In this document: piece by piece, positions 13,624 through 26,950 of the stretch
Numbering within the stretch: position 1 is the first letter of the stretch
Layout: each line of letters starts with the position of its first letter
Assembly: GCA_013399895.1 (NCBI GenBank)
Contig: VXBA01000466.1
Span: 62,001-126,000 of the forward strand
Direction of reading: 5' to 3'
DNA length: 64,000 bases
Origin: Serilophus lunatus
Taxonomy: Eukaryota; Chordata; Aves; Passeriformes; Eurylaimidae
Made by a program: the position numbers and the translations under genes
The notes under the pieces: generated by a model
What the model saw: the letters and a program-made list of their open reading frames with translations, nothing else
What the model was told of the DNA's origin: nothing
Database searches by the model: none

Positions 13624-14076
13624 GATTCCACCCATTTCTCTCAGCACGAGAGCCATTTCCAACTTGGCAAGCAAGTAACCCCTCTCAGAGAGGTGGTGGA
13701 AGGGAATCATTTTCATTTCTTTTTGTGTTTTTCAGAGAGCTTGAAGGGGCCAAAGTGCTTCCAAGGAGAGAGGAATGGGAGAGAGACAGCTTTTCCTACC
13801 CTTCCCCACTGCTTTTTTTCAGCTAGTCATTTAGCTGAAAGGAACAGTTCCCTTTCTTTTTTTGGTTTTTTTTTTCACCTTTTTGTGGTGGTTTTTTTTT
13901 TTTCCCTGCGTGTCGGGTGTTCCTCTGTGTAATTCTGGGATCCCTGTGGGTTATCCCTACTTCCCTAATTTAAACCCCCTGTAATAAACTGTTCACCTGC
14001 TGCAACTCTATTCAGTTTTCCGTCACCTTTATTGAACCTGCCTCCTAGACGATAAAAGTGGTCCTAAACCACCACA

Positions 14077-14081
14077 CTTCC
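14077..14081. repeat. Target-site duplication, right copy (CTTCC)
   Basis: Right-hand copy of the pentamer found at 12890-12894, placed directly after the terminal CACCACA of the LTR-like element. Confidence 0.6.
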
Positions 14082-17000
14082 TGCACATAGGAGGCAACTG
14101 TTAGCAATAATTTGCAAGTTTTTAAAATCGAAAGAAATTAACCAGTTTATATGAGGATTGGTGTGTTTAATAGACAAGCAATCTAAAAACACTGTGGAAT
14201 AGGAACACAAGAAAAATATGTGATGACATAAAATCATCCATGGGAAGTCCAAACTAAATTCACCATCACAACTTGAAGAGACTATAGATAATTAAGGGTA
14301 ATAATAATAATACAGCTAATTAAAGCCTATGCAGACAAACACAAATAACAAAAAAAAATTTAAATGAAATCCTGGAAATGATGGGCTCAAAATTATGTAT
14401 TACAGTCTGGATAGGGGAGGTAAACTTTTCTCTAAATATTTTTTTGAAAGCATTCTCTGACTGACTACCATCAATCAAAAAAGTTAGCAGATTGTTAACA
14501 GTGAATACAGAAAGAATACAAAGATAAGGGGAAACCAATGCCATGCCTCTTCACACATCCTTTGTATTCCAAAGTTCTGAATTTCATTGTGGCTGGCATT
14601 CTTTCATAAAGGTTATCATAAAAAGACTGTAATAAAGTAGATACAAGAAAATGAAATGAATCTCTCAGAAAAAAGCTTTAATCTCTAAAATAAAAATAAA
14701 TTATTATTACTGAATTATTATTGATAACAGAACCTAAGAAAGTCATTGCTATGGGCTACTATAGAAACCGGATTGGTAACAGCGTATAAGACAATTTATG
14801 GAAGAAAAGGCTATTAAACAGACTGCAATCTCTGGCATGGCAGGTCTCTAGATGCTGGGAGGCTATATTAGGCTTAAAATAAGCCTCAACTTGAGCTGCC
14901 TTGCCTTCTTTCACTGTTCCCAAAATATCCAGTACTGACCACCACTGGAGAAGCAAAATGAGCTTACTGCAAATTCATGCACAACAATGCACTTCCCTGG
15001 CACAACAGAGCGACACTTACTCCCAATACCTCCTCCAGTCATTTACCAAGGTGTCAATGAGGCAGACGAAAATACCAAGTTAATGGATTATAAATGAATC
15101 TATGGTTTTATAACAAAAGACAGTGTACTCAACAGCAAATCCAAAGATGGCTACAATTTTTATATCCTCTCTATTCCAGGCTGTTGTCCCAATTCAAGGG
15201 AAATGTGGGCTTAAGTAAGGCATACTGAGGAATCCTGTGTTCTAAGGCAAAATCAAATATAGATTTTTCTCAAACCCCTTGTCAGGCTGAAAACATAAAC
15301 CAACTTAAAGGTTAAGTAAAATGTCACATTAGGAAAAAATGTGACACTTACTAAAAAATACTAAATACTTACTAACAAAGCCTTGTCTAAACTGTATCAC
15401 TCTTTTTATCAAAAGGAAATCTTTCTATTAAAAGTATTAAAATATTGACACTTGAAAAGCTGAGATAAAGACACGCAATTAAGATGCTTAAATGTTGGTG
15501 TTTGAATTTAGTCTGGTGATGTGTATCAGAAAGTCATTAGGCATCTGAACAGGGTACAAATACTTCAAGGCCAATGAGAATAATGTGTCACAGAGCATGA
15601 TATGATGCATGTATGGCAGAGAGCATCAGTGCCAAGTGCAGACAACGGTGCCACCTGAATCAGGCAATAAGATGACCACCACTTTGTTTTATTCCAAGGA
15701 AAAAGAACTGCCAAAAAGTAAGAAGTCTGGGCTTGCTCAAAAAATACTCATCCAGCTGAAATGATTTTAGATGAAAGAAAAAGGGAACTGTATAATTATA
15801 TACACTTACCTTGACAAATAGAAAGCAATCTGTGATTAGAACGTAGTAATTAGTTACAAAATGCTTCCCATGGATTTAATTACCCATCAGTCTACATGTT
15901 TCTTAATTACTTTTATCTCATTGCATCAGTAAAAATTTCTGCCTGGGGCAACTGCCACTCACATATTTACACAGCTTCTAGTTTTTACAGTGAATATATT
16001 ATAGCAACATGACCAAACAATGCTAGAATTACAGTTTAAATTTCATGCATAAGAAATTTCTCCCTTAATTTTCTATGGAAATGATTTTCTTAAGTTTGAA
16101 TTCAGACTTAACTTCATTATCCATGTGCTCAACAGGATTCAAAACATCCAATATGTCATTTAAAAGAAATTCAAAGAAAAAAACACAAGTTCTTAAGATA
16201 AAAAAAGGCAATAAAAAATACATTATATTCACATAACTGAAAAAATGGTTGACAAGCAAACTATAAACCCAGTATACACACAACTTTTCAGAGAAATGTA
16301 TGAGATTTCTAAATCTGCATCAAATCTTCAGATATAAGAACTTCTGAGGGAGTAAAACTGACTCCAAAACTGCCCTGTTGTCGGTCACATCCTCCAACAT
16401 ATGCACATCCTCCTTGGTGTCAGTATTAGTCAAAGTCAAGAGATATGATAAGTCACCCAACCTGCAAAGAGCACACAGCTGCTACAGTGATTCACATGGA
16501 CAGAGAATAATCACGAAAAATGAACCCAAATTTATAGTTGCAGAAGTAGTAAAAATATCTAATTTGTCTACACAAAACCCATAAGGGTCAATTCGTTTGC
16601 TTGCATTTTGGGTATAGCTACTTCTTCTGTGGCTACATGCTTTTTGCTCTGACAACAGGTTGGGTTTTTTTCTGATTATTATCTCCTAGTGGACTCTGCT
16701 TCTAAGGCAGTATTTCTGTACTTTCTCTTCCACCTTATTATTTCAGATACCATCAATTTCAAACCATATTTGCATATATTTATGAATTAAGGAAGAAAAA
16801 ATTATTTTAAATTGTCTATCAGATGCTATCTTGCTGTCTGCTTTCCTAAATGTTCCTCTGCCTATCATTGCAAGTTTAATTTTTTTTTAAATGTGAAGTT
16901 ATCGAAAAAAGGCCATGCCAGATATGCCTGTAATCATACTAATTCAAGTGTGTGTAAAGGACTGCATCTCTCATACTATTTCTATTTCACAGCCACACCA

Positions 17001-19367
17001 GCTTAGATTTATTTTCTCTTGTGTATAGGTATCAAAAGTGTTTCCATAAAAGAAAAGTGGTTGGAATATAAACTTCTAGCAAGAAAAAGAGCAAGGCAGT
17101 CCTTGCGTATCAGCAGACATGCTCATGGCACCTTTTGGAAAAACAGCAACATGAAGCAGTAAGGTGAGCTAGCTGAGCCAAAGTAGTAGCAGCTAACCAA
17201 ACAATCAACCTTCAAGGACCAGGGACACCCCCACCTGCCTGACATAACATCATCCCTTCTGCCTGGCTCCTCTTAAACGTGGCCAGCACATATCCCAGGT
17301 TATGCATGTGAGTCTGAAAATATGTGTCTCAATACTGTCACCAAAAGCCAGAGTTTCTTCTTAGCTTTAGTAGTTAAAAATCAATGAGTAATCTTAATGT
17401 GCAAAAGTTGTAGGTCTGCTGAATTATTAATAAATAATGCAACTGTAAATGCTTTTGTTCACCATTCTTCAGTGCACTTGCAAATGATTTCAAAATGAAA
17501 GGTGCTGAAGCATGAAGATTGCAGGCAGCCATTGCTTTTTGAAACCACAGTGCAGGGAATTGGTGGAATTCTTGCCTGCCTGGGTTATAATCAGACATTG
17601 TGAACTTTCCTTGAAAGCAGACTTCAAATTCACAGGGGTCCCTAGCCTTCAATCAAGAAAATGCTTGAAACAACCTCCATCTGCCATTTTAATGTATTCT
17701 TCCCAAAGACTTCCATAAATATTTAATATAAGAAACGCACTGTTTAAACACAATGAGTAGCTTGTGAAATTAAAATTGGCTGGCGGATTACACGATATAA
17801 TACACAGTAAACAATGGTAGAGAAACCATAGGCAGAGCCACACAGTTTCCTTCTGCTTTTCAACTAAATGAATCAGAAAGGAATGTGAAGCCAAATTTCA
17901 TGTTGCCCTTATTAAAGATATAGCAAGCCTTGTACAACAGCCTTAACACAGAGCATGTTCTTAATCTCATATGTGCACAGGCACACAACAGGCACTTGCC
18001 TGTCAGCTGGAGAGAAGACATATACAGAATCTTTTTTTTTTCTTAATTGCTTCTTTGCAAGGCAATAAGCCTTCCTCCCCAGCCTCCTCAAAGCCCTATA
18101 ATGACAAAGCTGAGAAGACAAAGCTCTGTCCAAGATTTTAAGTTGGGGCTTAAAAGGGTGCATAATTAAATGATCCATTTTTGAAAAACTCTAGACATCA
18201 TATGACACTAAAACCATAGCAAATGCTTTGCAGGCTGCCTGACAAACAGCCTCGACCAAATCACACTGAGACAACTGCATTAACAAATCTGTCAACAAAG
18301 CACATCCTAGCATTTTTTCACACATTTGCACTTTCTGGAAAAGTAGTTGCATGCAATTTACAAAATTCTCAAATTTAAACATTTGCTGTATGCTGCCTGC
18401 TCTGTATTCCTGTTTGATATTTACATACAGATACACATACACATATATACAGGAAAAGATGTAAGTTTATGTTTACCCTATCACAATCGCTATTTTGCCT
18501 CCTTATAACATCTGAAATACCTAAATATAAAAGCACAAGTATTAAAAATATTTGTATGTTTTCAACACAGAATTACATCTCTTAAGTATTTCGAAATACA
18601 TCTCTGGTAACTAACAGCAGAATGTACTTTTCCACTCCAATCTAGAGTGTTTATCAGTATTGCTTCTGTAAAAAAACCCAGCTCTTTACAAGACAACACC
18701 CTGTCCTTGGTAAAAGAAAAAGAATCCTCAGCAGATGTATGAAAACAAAAACTCAAGTATTCCCAACCCAGCTGTCAAGATCTAAATCATTTGAACTGTA
18801 CCTCATTATAAAATTTATACTTTATATCATTTTAAATCCCAATACTTTTAATTTTCTCAACAATTCACAAAATTTCACAAAAATTTACTTTACTCTCCCC
18901 ACTCTCTCTATGGATGCACACACATCTTCTTCTAAAAAAGCTGGTTTCCTGAGCTTATTAGAGCTAATACATTTCCTGTACCATATGCAAACCAGAGTCT
19001 TGAAGACTTGGTGGATTGTCCATAAAATAAGATTTCTAATCACTCCTGATTTAAGGGCACAAAACAAACAAAAAAGTCCTACTATACAAAAGGATTCCTG
19101 GTTGTCTTACATTTACATCACTATATACAACATATAAGCACATACATCTACATATGATGACACATATCTTTAATAGGTGGCAGTTTCTGGCAGATGGCCA
19201 GATGATGTGACAGGGCCCAAGTGCATAATCAAGATAGTACTTCAAATCCCTTAACAATTTTCAGTTCAGCCAGAAGATTCTAATACAATACAAAGCAATA
19301 TGGAATGACAGGAAACGTCTGCTTTTCCCAGTTTTAATCACAAGCACAAATTGATGGATTGTTGGTC

Positions 19368-19385
19368 AAAAAAAAAAAAAAAAAA
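19368..19385 (+). repeat. Poly-A tract
   Basis: Eighteen consecutive A followed by a purine-rich stretch. No retrocopy body or target-site duplication was recognised upstream. Confidence 0.8.
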
Positions 19386-22300
19386 GAGAAGGAATAAAGG
19401 GAGGAAATCATATTAATCTTTTGGAAGAAGGAGAATTAAAAAGAGTAAAACCCTGAATATGCAGAAAAATAGAGAGGAGACAAAGTAGGAGGAATGCAAA
19501 AGTCACATAATAACAGAGGTCATGAGTCTGGTGTTTCTGAGTGGCTCAGAGTACTAAATCTGAATTTACTGGTGACCCCAGAGAGTAAAAATGTTCTCCA
19601 GTTGTTCAGACCCATCAAGCAGATCATAAAAATTAAGATCTATAGAGATGCTCCTACTTATAAGGGCAACTGCTCTTTATCATCTCCACTGCAATTAATT
19701 CAAAATATTTAAAGAAGTCCATGAACTAGGAAATTACTGCTTTCAAGAACAGATTACAACATTAGATAGCAATGGCTTAATTTGCATTGCTGACAAGAAA
19801 ATCCAGAAAACTCATTAATTTTACAACAGATACAACTCCTTATTTCATTACCTTGTTAACTTTTTTTTCTGCTTAATGTCTTCTTTTTGGAAGAAGAGCC
19901 TTGCTTCTCTCTCATCTAAACCCAATAACCTGGTCCAACAAAACCATTTAGCTACATTCATTTGGACTGAGTTTCCTGCAAACTGGTAATAAGTATGTAT
20001 CTAGCTACAAGTATCAATGTACTGACACTCAAAAAATACCTAAGCTTTTAATGCCAGAGTATCACTTATATGTTACTTCCTTTTCAAGATATTTGTAAAG
20101 AATTTTGCAAAAAATTGTCAAGAATTTTAAGTACCAGAAACAATCAAATTACCTTTTTTCAAAAAAACAACAGCTACATTGCCTAAATGTTTATTCACTT
20201 TTCCTTCCTTGAAAGTAATATATATAAACATAATTTTGGAGAACCAAGTCTTTGCTTTGCAAAAATTGATAGACAACCCGAACAATGTTCCTAAATAACT
20301 GACTTGTATTTAACTGAAAAGCAGTTTTATTCTCTTGCTGGTAGGAATCTTCTTCTTTGAAGGAGATGAAGTCTGACAGTGGAGGCACAAAATTTGGCAT
20401 CCTCACAGCTGGCAGCATGGGCCAGTTAAAGAAGTGGTGCTCAGTGATTTCTGTTTTAAGTAAGTGGTGCCTGTAGACAATGAATTACAGAAAAAGCCAT
20501 GCTCAAACACTAAGATGCAGCTATTTTTGTGCCAAGTAAGAGTAAGATAGCTAGACTATTTCCATTAGTGGGACATAGCCATCATAACTGGGCATATACC
20601 ATGACCATACCCTTACGCAATTCTGTCAGTCCGAAGAATTTATAAACATTACTTTGTAGACCACAAAGTGTGAATTCTCCCATTTATAAGAAGTTAGAAA
20701 ATGCAGATTCGGTGGTGAAGCAAGGGACAGAAAGCACCTTGCTAGGCTGAAAATGGTGCAGTTGTCCTACAAGAAGGCAAGAATTTAAAGAAAGTCAACA
20801 CTTCTCAAATAAATGCTTACTTATGAAAAAATCATCAATACTGATGAAAATTAAAAATGGCACTGAAGACCAAGCCAGTACAATAAAAATATCAAAGGCA
20901 TCTGTTGATATTCTCAACATACAAAATGTACCACATCTATCTCAAAGTAACTAGAAAAACTAATATTATGGAACCTATTCTTGACTAAATAATGTAAGGT
21001 ATCTATGAAATTTTGCTAACTTAGGAATCAAAGTCCATCTCTTCCCACCAGGTCAATATCCAGGACAGAAATGTTTTAGCTGATTTCTGGTATAGTAGAG
21101 GCCCTCAACAGGCCTACAAATTCACAATACTTGCTACCTTAAAATCACGTATTTTGCAAATGAAAGTGATGCTAATAAAATAAATTTTCCAAGAGGCATG
21201 GGAATAACCATCAGTAAATGCAATAGAAACATACTAACTTCAAAAAAGAATAAAATTCTGTACTAATAAAATTTGCCAATGAATAACTCATAAGTTTCTC
21301 CTTGAAACCTTTTAAAGTAGTTCCGAGGAAACAGCTTCCCCTCCCCCAATCTTTTTAATGAATATTTTCCATTTACCACTCACTTGGAAAAGTCACCTTA
21401 CTTTTACCCTGCATCTCCCTCTGGTGGTTTCATTTTCTGTCTATTTAAAAGCAATTGTAATAAGTAGATTGTTCTTGTGTTCTTCTAAAGCAAAACAGTC
21501 TTAAGTTTCAACTATTTTCATCTCCTCCTCCTTTCACTACAGCTAAACTAACACAACTGAACTAAAGCCATATAACACGACTCTCCTTCCCCCACTGTCC
21601 CTGTCAAGCCTTCTGTGTTGTCTCTTTGTCTCTTTTTTTGTCTGGCCATTCCTTTGGCCATGTCCATGAAAATCCATCAGTTTTCTCAGAGAGGGAATTA
21701 GCAGAATTAGAGATATGCTCTTCTGAGGCACATACTGCAAACATTAATGCTCTCTAATACACTGGAAGTATTTCCTTTACGTATCAATGTTACTAAAACT
21801 GTCTTCTGATTAACTTGAATTACTGAGATTTACAAACCTGAATTGCAAGTACTCATACAAATTGGAGAGTATGGACACTTACAATAAGAGAAAAAAACAG
21901 GTAGATCTATAACAAAAAGTCTGACTAATGCAGCTAAAAGGAAAGATGTTGGAAGAAACAGCTCTCAAAAGACTCAATGAGCCAGTACCAGCTCTCAGAT
22001 TTCTAAAGGATGTCAATCTTTAGAATTAATTGAATATACAGGGACAAACATTCCTGTAGTGTAAAATGTAAATCTCAACTATCTGCTTCTGCAACAAATG
22101 AAAATCATCACATAGTGTGCCTAATTGTAAAATTTGTTATGTTTCATGTTTCTTTATCTGGACTGTTTTGCTTTTTAGTCCTTTGAAGTGGTAGTTTTTC
22201 CATCACTGTTTTTCATATATTGAATAATCCCAACGATGTCTGATACTTTTTGAACTTGAAAAGAATAAAGCCAAAGTTTGGAAAAGCACAGGGTAACATT

Positions 22301-22630
22301 TTGAGATGCTCTCTAGTACTAGGGCCCTTTTTTAACTGTTAATGGTTTAAGTTGGTAAGCCATTACAGATGCTGCTGAAACTTCTTTACAATTCCTCATT
22401 TTCGTTAGCATGGTTACATTAAAATCATTTGCTTTTCCTAACACATACAAATAGTTTCTAGCACTGAAAAGTCACTTTAGATAAGTTGAACGGTTCCTCA
22501 GAGGCTTTCATGGCAGCAGGGAGCAGAAACCACTACAGTGGCAAAAAAGAAATACTTTGGCGTGCTAGATGAGGAACTAACTACACAACTTGTTTCAACT
22601 CAAGGAGAAACATTTAGGAAAAATACTCAC

Positions 22631-22800
22631 CGTGTGGAACACGAGAGCCTCCCTGGCTTCAGAAGAATACAGTAAACAATGGTCAGAAAAATGAAACGGG
22701 TTGAAATAATTACACAAAGTCTTTTCAAACGACATGGAACATTAGCACCGTCCTCCCCTCACTTTCATACTCCCGAGACACACATCAGTGTACCAGAAAA
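22631..22800 (-). other. CpG-enriched patch ending in a consensus splice donor
   Basis: On the minus strand the patch ends GTTCCACACG followed by GTGAGTATTT, with the donor GT at 22629-22630. Several CpG dinucleotides occur within about 170 bases, unusual for this intron. A frame reading YSSEAREALVFHT is open just before the donor, but its 5' limit is unclear and it matches no CDKAL1 segment. It could be a cryptic or alternative exon, or chance. Confidence 0.2.
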
Positions 22801-25800
22801 GCATCAATCATCAAGCAAGAGAAAAACATAAAACCTATCAAACTGTAGGGTGGTCTTTTCTCCGGAAAAAATGTCAGAGTATTTCACTTTGATCTTTTTT
22901 TTTTTTTCTCTTTCAGAAACAGCTCAGGAAAACTTCTCCACCCTATAAAAATAATAAAGCTTAAAGCCACACAATTTTCCAGTCCACAAAATAATCTCCA
23001 ATAAAAATTGTTTCTTCCCAGTGAAGACAAAGTGACAAACTAACATTAAAAATGCTGGTTCACAAATTTTACAATGTTAATTTGAGAGCAGAAATTTCTG
23101 CTTTTAATATTGATCAGTAAGGAAAATGACACCAATAGACCAATTATACATCTAATTTTCAATGTCTACAAAACCTACAGACTTCATTTTGTCATGTCCA
23201 GAAGCCTGTAAATTGAACATAATCAACACTATGATTTAGATTTCAAAATACCTTCTATTGTAAGAGTTTGCCTTTGGTAATTAATTACTGTCCAGGAAAA
23301 AGTAATCTTCTGGGCTTAAATGATCATTTCACTCAGTAGAAAAAAAAACCCCACAATGCGTACACTCTCTGTGCATAATTTAAGTCTGTATGTTCTACAG
23401 AGAAAACAGATTTCTCGTGAAAGATTCTTTTCTAAACTGAAAAGCAGATTATCACCTAGTAATTTCTCAGCACCACAAGGACACAAATCAGAAAGAAACT
23501 GGCCACAGTTTCCTTTAGAGAGAACACTGATGAGCAGAAATCTGGAATGTCGTCAGCAGTCACTTCTGGAACTGATAATTAAACTTTAACTGATCAGATG
23601 CACATTTTCAATGAATCTTGTAGTCTTGGTTGTGACGAGCAAAGTTTGAATCTTTTGACAAAATTCAAGACTTTCCCTGAAAGTTTTTACTCAAATTAGG
23701 TGATTATCAGAACTTTAGAGCAAGATGTCAACCTTAAAAAAAAAAAAACTGATCCCAAATCCTTATATGCCTACAGTGAACTGGGAGAGCAAACCTCAGC
23801 ATGTAAGTCTATGCATGTTAAGAAATAGCTAGAAATCCAATTACTGTTCTATATCTGTATCATAAGTAAATGAAGTAAATGGGCAATAGATTGGGAGAGT
23901 AAAAAATGAATATATAGAAATCACTTTTCAAAAAAAAAACTTGCCTGAAATTGAAAATTTAGAATGAAAAACGCTTGTGAAAACTGCAATTTAAAGTGCA
24001 ATAAGCTGGACAGCAGTCCAACTACCACACATTAAAAACAGCTGCAGAAGTCCAAGAAAACTGCACAGAAAAATGGAAAGACAGAAGTGGACCTATGGAA
24101 CTTCTGCATCCTAAGAAGAATCTGACACATGTGAAAAAAACATCCCTACAAGAAGCAGTCACAGAGCCCTGTTTGAGTGGTTTATTGTCATAAAATAGCA
24201 AGAAATACAATGCTTCTGTCACAAGTCCCCTATTGTTCTTATCAAAAATTCTAGTTACTTCCCAAAAATCAAGTTTTTACTATTTTGAATTAGGAGGGAT
24301 GGCTGCAATACATAAAGCTTTTTGAAAAAAATCTTGATATTAACTGGAAAACACACGAATGCTTTAAGCTTGCAACTCTAAGATTTACCAATTTTAACAA
24401 TTTTTTTCTATTGAAATTACATTAAGCGAAATTAACAAAAAGACTAACAATAAAAAGGCAAAGAAACTCATCTATCTATGCAGTATATATATAAATGCAA
24501 TCAAAAGTGTATCTGCTCTGCCAGGACTCGGACAAATATCAGAGTTACCTCATCAGCTGTAATTTTCATTTGTGAGAAGTCAGTCCAAGGCAGACTCAAG
24601 TTAATTCAATTTAGATTCATCTGCAACAGGACAGTCTGAATCCTGTTTCTGCCTATGATACAATGAACGGCTAGCCTATTCACAGATATGAAGCTAATAT
24701 ATTTATGAAGAAACAAGAAGAAGACGGTTATATAAAGATCAACATCTTAGTTATAGCTTTGAAAACCCCTTCCTATGGAAACAGAAATGTTAAATAAATA
24801 TATTTAATATTAAAGCCTAACATGGTCTTTACAAAATTTAAAGTACTGGGAAACAAAAAGAGCTCTGTATTACATATGCTGTGCTTTTCTTATGTTTATT
24901 TGGTCTTGTATTCACTGCAATTAAGTATTTCAAGGTAATGACAATACAATTATGATTTACCAGAATAACTACACTAAAGTCAGACACACCTAAGGAGGAT
25001 CATGCAGGACTGAAGCCTTCAACAGTCATGAGTGGTTTATACTGAACCTGAAGCTTTTTACTGCTGTTTCTATTAAAATTACATTTGTATATCTGTATCA
25101 ACAGGTTTGGGCTTTTTAGTACAGCTAAAGATATGTAAGTGTTTTTGTTTGTTTTTAACCACATAAACATAGGGCTGACAAAGACTTATAACATCAGTTC
25201 AAAGGACACAATAAAACCACTAAAACTAGAAGGAGATCCAAAATACTACACTAGCCATTACAAAGTCTACTTTGTGGTATGAAACAGATGATGAATATAA
25301 GTCCTACACACTCTGCTTGCCTCTGCAGTTTCTGTATTCTCTTGTTCAAAACATTAGTTGCAAGTAAGAGTATTAAAAACCACCTTCTCATGTGACAAGT
25401 TAGGGGGGAAATTATTTTATAACCATTATTTTAGATCTAAATGCTTTCAAATACTTTGAATATGAAGCTTGCTGTACAAAATCTGAACCCTTCAGTTTAG
25501 TGGCTAAGTTAAGCAGTAATGTCTTTCGCTAAAGAAGTGCTAATAGAAATGTTTCTGCAAACCACAACTGCTTTCACTACATAAATCAGTCACTCTGGAA
25601 AGTCATACAGTAAAGAAACTTCCCACTGGCACACCAGTGCTACTGGAATTAATAGGTCCGTATTGTACAACCTGCAATGGTAGCAAACAACACTGTCAGT
25701 GAAAGCCGGTCAATACCAGCAGAAAACAACCACACACAACATCCAGTGAAACCACATTCTTAAACTCAAGGTTCAAGGATAGCAAAAATCGCTGCCTGGA

Positions 25801-26769
25801 CAAGAAAAAAAGAAAACAAAAGAAAACAGCAACAAACCATCAAAAAAAGTGATAATAACTTTGTAGCACTCTGAACCACAACAATTTAAATACAAACACA
25901 CTATAAACCAAACAAGTCTATTTTTTTGCCCCCTGACCTACAGCAGTTATTCACAGCTTTACCTATGAGCAGTAAAAGCTATTTACATGTCTGCTGTCTA
26001 AGACAAATAAGAAAAGAGTTGTTTCCCATATATTTTCCAGCAGTTACAGAATTCAATTACAGAGTTAACTATACTTTCTATCAGGGGCTTATTTACTTCA
26101 GATTTTAGGACATACTGATAGAGTGGAACTTCAGCATACATTCAAACAATTCCCAGTAGTTTATGATAGGCAGTGTGCATTATTTTTGGGTAGCTTTAAT
26201 AAATTTTAGTTTGGATAAAATAAATTTGCACCTACAAATGGATTGTTTCAGATGCTAAGCCCTGCAGCTACCCCTAACAAACACCTCGCAATGAGTTTTA
26301 GCATTTGCACAGGGAGATTATCACAGTTTGCTCCTTGACACAGCAGAGCTCACAGTTATAAAAAACAAAACGCGTCTTCCCCTTCTCCCTGGGGGTGTGC
26401 TTAGATTCTGAACCATTAGCAAATACAACTCCATTATGTGGGAAGGAAGTGGGAAATGGCTCTGCTCTGCAGGTGTTCAAAAATACATTTTCAGTAAGGG
26501 AGCAGATGCTTGAAAAGAAACAATTCGAGTAAGCACATGGCACCATAATCAGTCTTACCACTGTATTCGAAAGCAACTGTCTTCCTCTCAAATATACAAG
26601 TTACTTGGTTTTGGCATCGCATGTATTTATTGCACCTGCAAGTGCTTGAATACATTACACTTCCACATTTCAATGTACTTTTTTTTAAAGCAACAGGACA
26701 CAACAGCTCGAAAAATAATAAACAAGTCATGATCCTGGTCATAATGAACCTTGACAGTTCATGTGGCAA

Positions 26770-26950
26770 AGAGAGTTGCTAAAATGCATTTTAATTTTCA
26801 GCCTTTAACGCCATTACAGAATGAAGTGCAATAAAATGCCATTACCTTCATTTTAGCTGTTTCTGCTACCTTGTATTGCCAGATAACGTTTGCTTGTTAT
26901 TAGAATCTGAGTATGTGAAACAGCCATTGTTACAGAACACCTTGGTTCAA
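26770..26950. promoter_or_regulatory. Candidate enhancer-like stretch with a SOX-type site
   Basis: CCATTGTT at 26924-26931 is the classic SOX-family core. Nearby lie GCAATAAAATGCCATTA, CATTTTAGCTG and a TTATTAG motif. CDKAL1 introns adjoin SOX4 in vertebrates, so SOX-responsive regulatory DNA here is plausible, but the call is based only on motif appearance. Confidence 0.2.

Larger units (their letters stand above)
12895..14076 (+). mobile_element. Long LTR-like element, GC-rich core, interrupted by an assembly gap
   Basis: The element opens TATACTGGTTTGG and closes CCTAAACCACCACA. The reverse complement of the end, TGTGGTGGTTTAGG, aligns with the start, giving terminal inverted repeats, and CTTCC flanks both sides. 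Near the 3' end AATAAACTG (signal at 13983-13988) is followed by a pyrimidine-rich tail with TTCAGTTTTCCGTCACC, arranged like the poly-A region of bird ERVL LTRs. The middle is very GC-rich, with G-quadruplex-type runs, then 352 N, then T-rich runs at 13855-13905. Length including N is 1,182 bp, long for a solo LTR, so a non-autonomous or composite element is possible. No open frame of retroviral type is seen. It is antisense to CDKAL1. Confidence 0.72.

Noticed and set aside
12982..13932. Several long open frames of more than 200 codons on both strands
   Set aside because: They run through the 352-base N gap and exist only because N cannot form stop codons.
22888..22920. Plus-strand splice acceptor (long T run then CTCTTTCAG)
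   Set aside because: Good acceptor string, but no coding frame or donor at a sensible distance was found.
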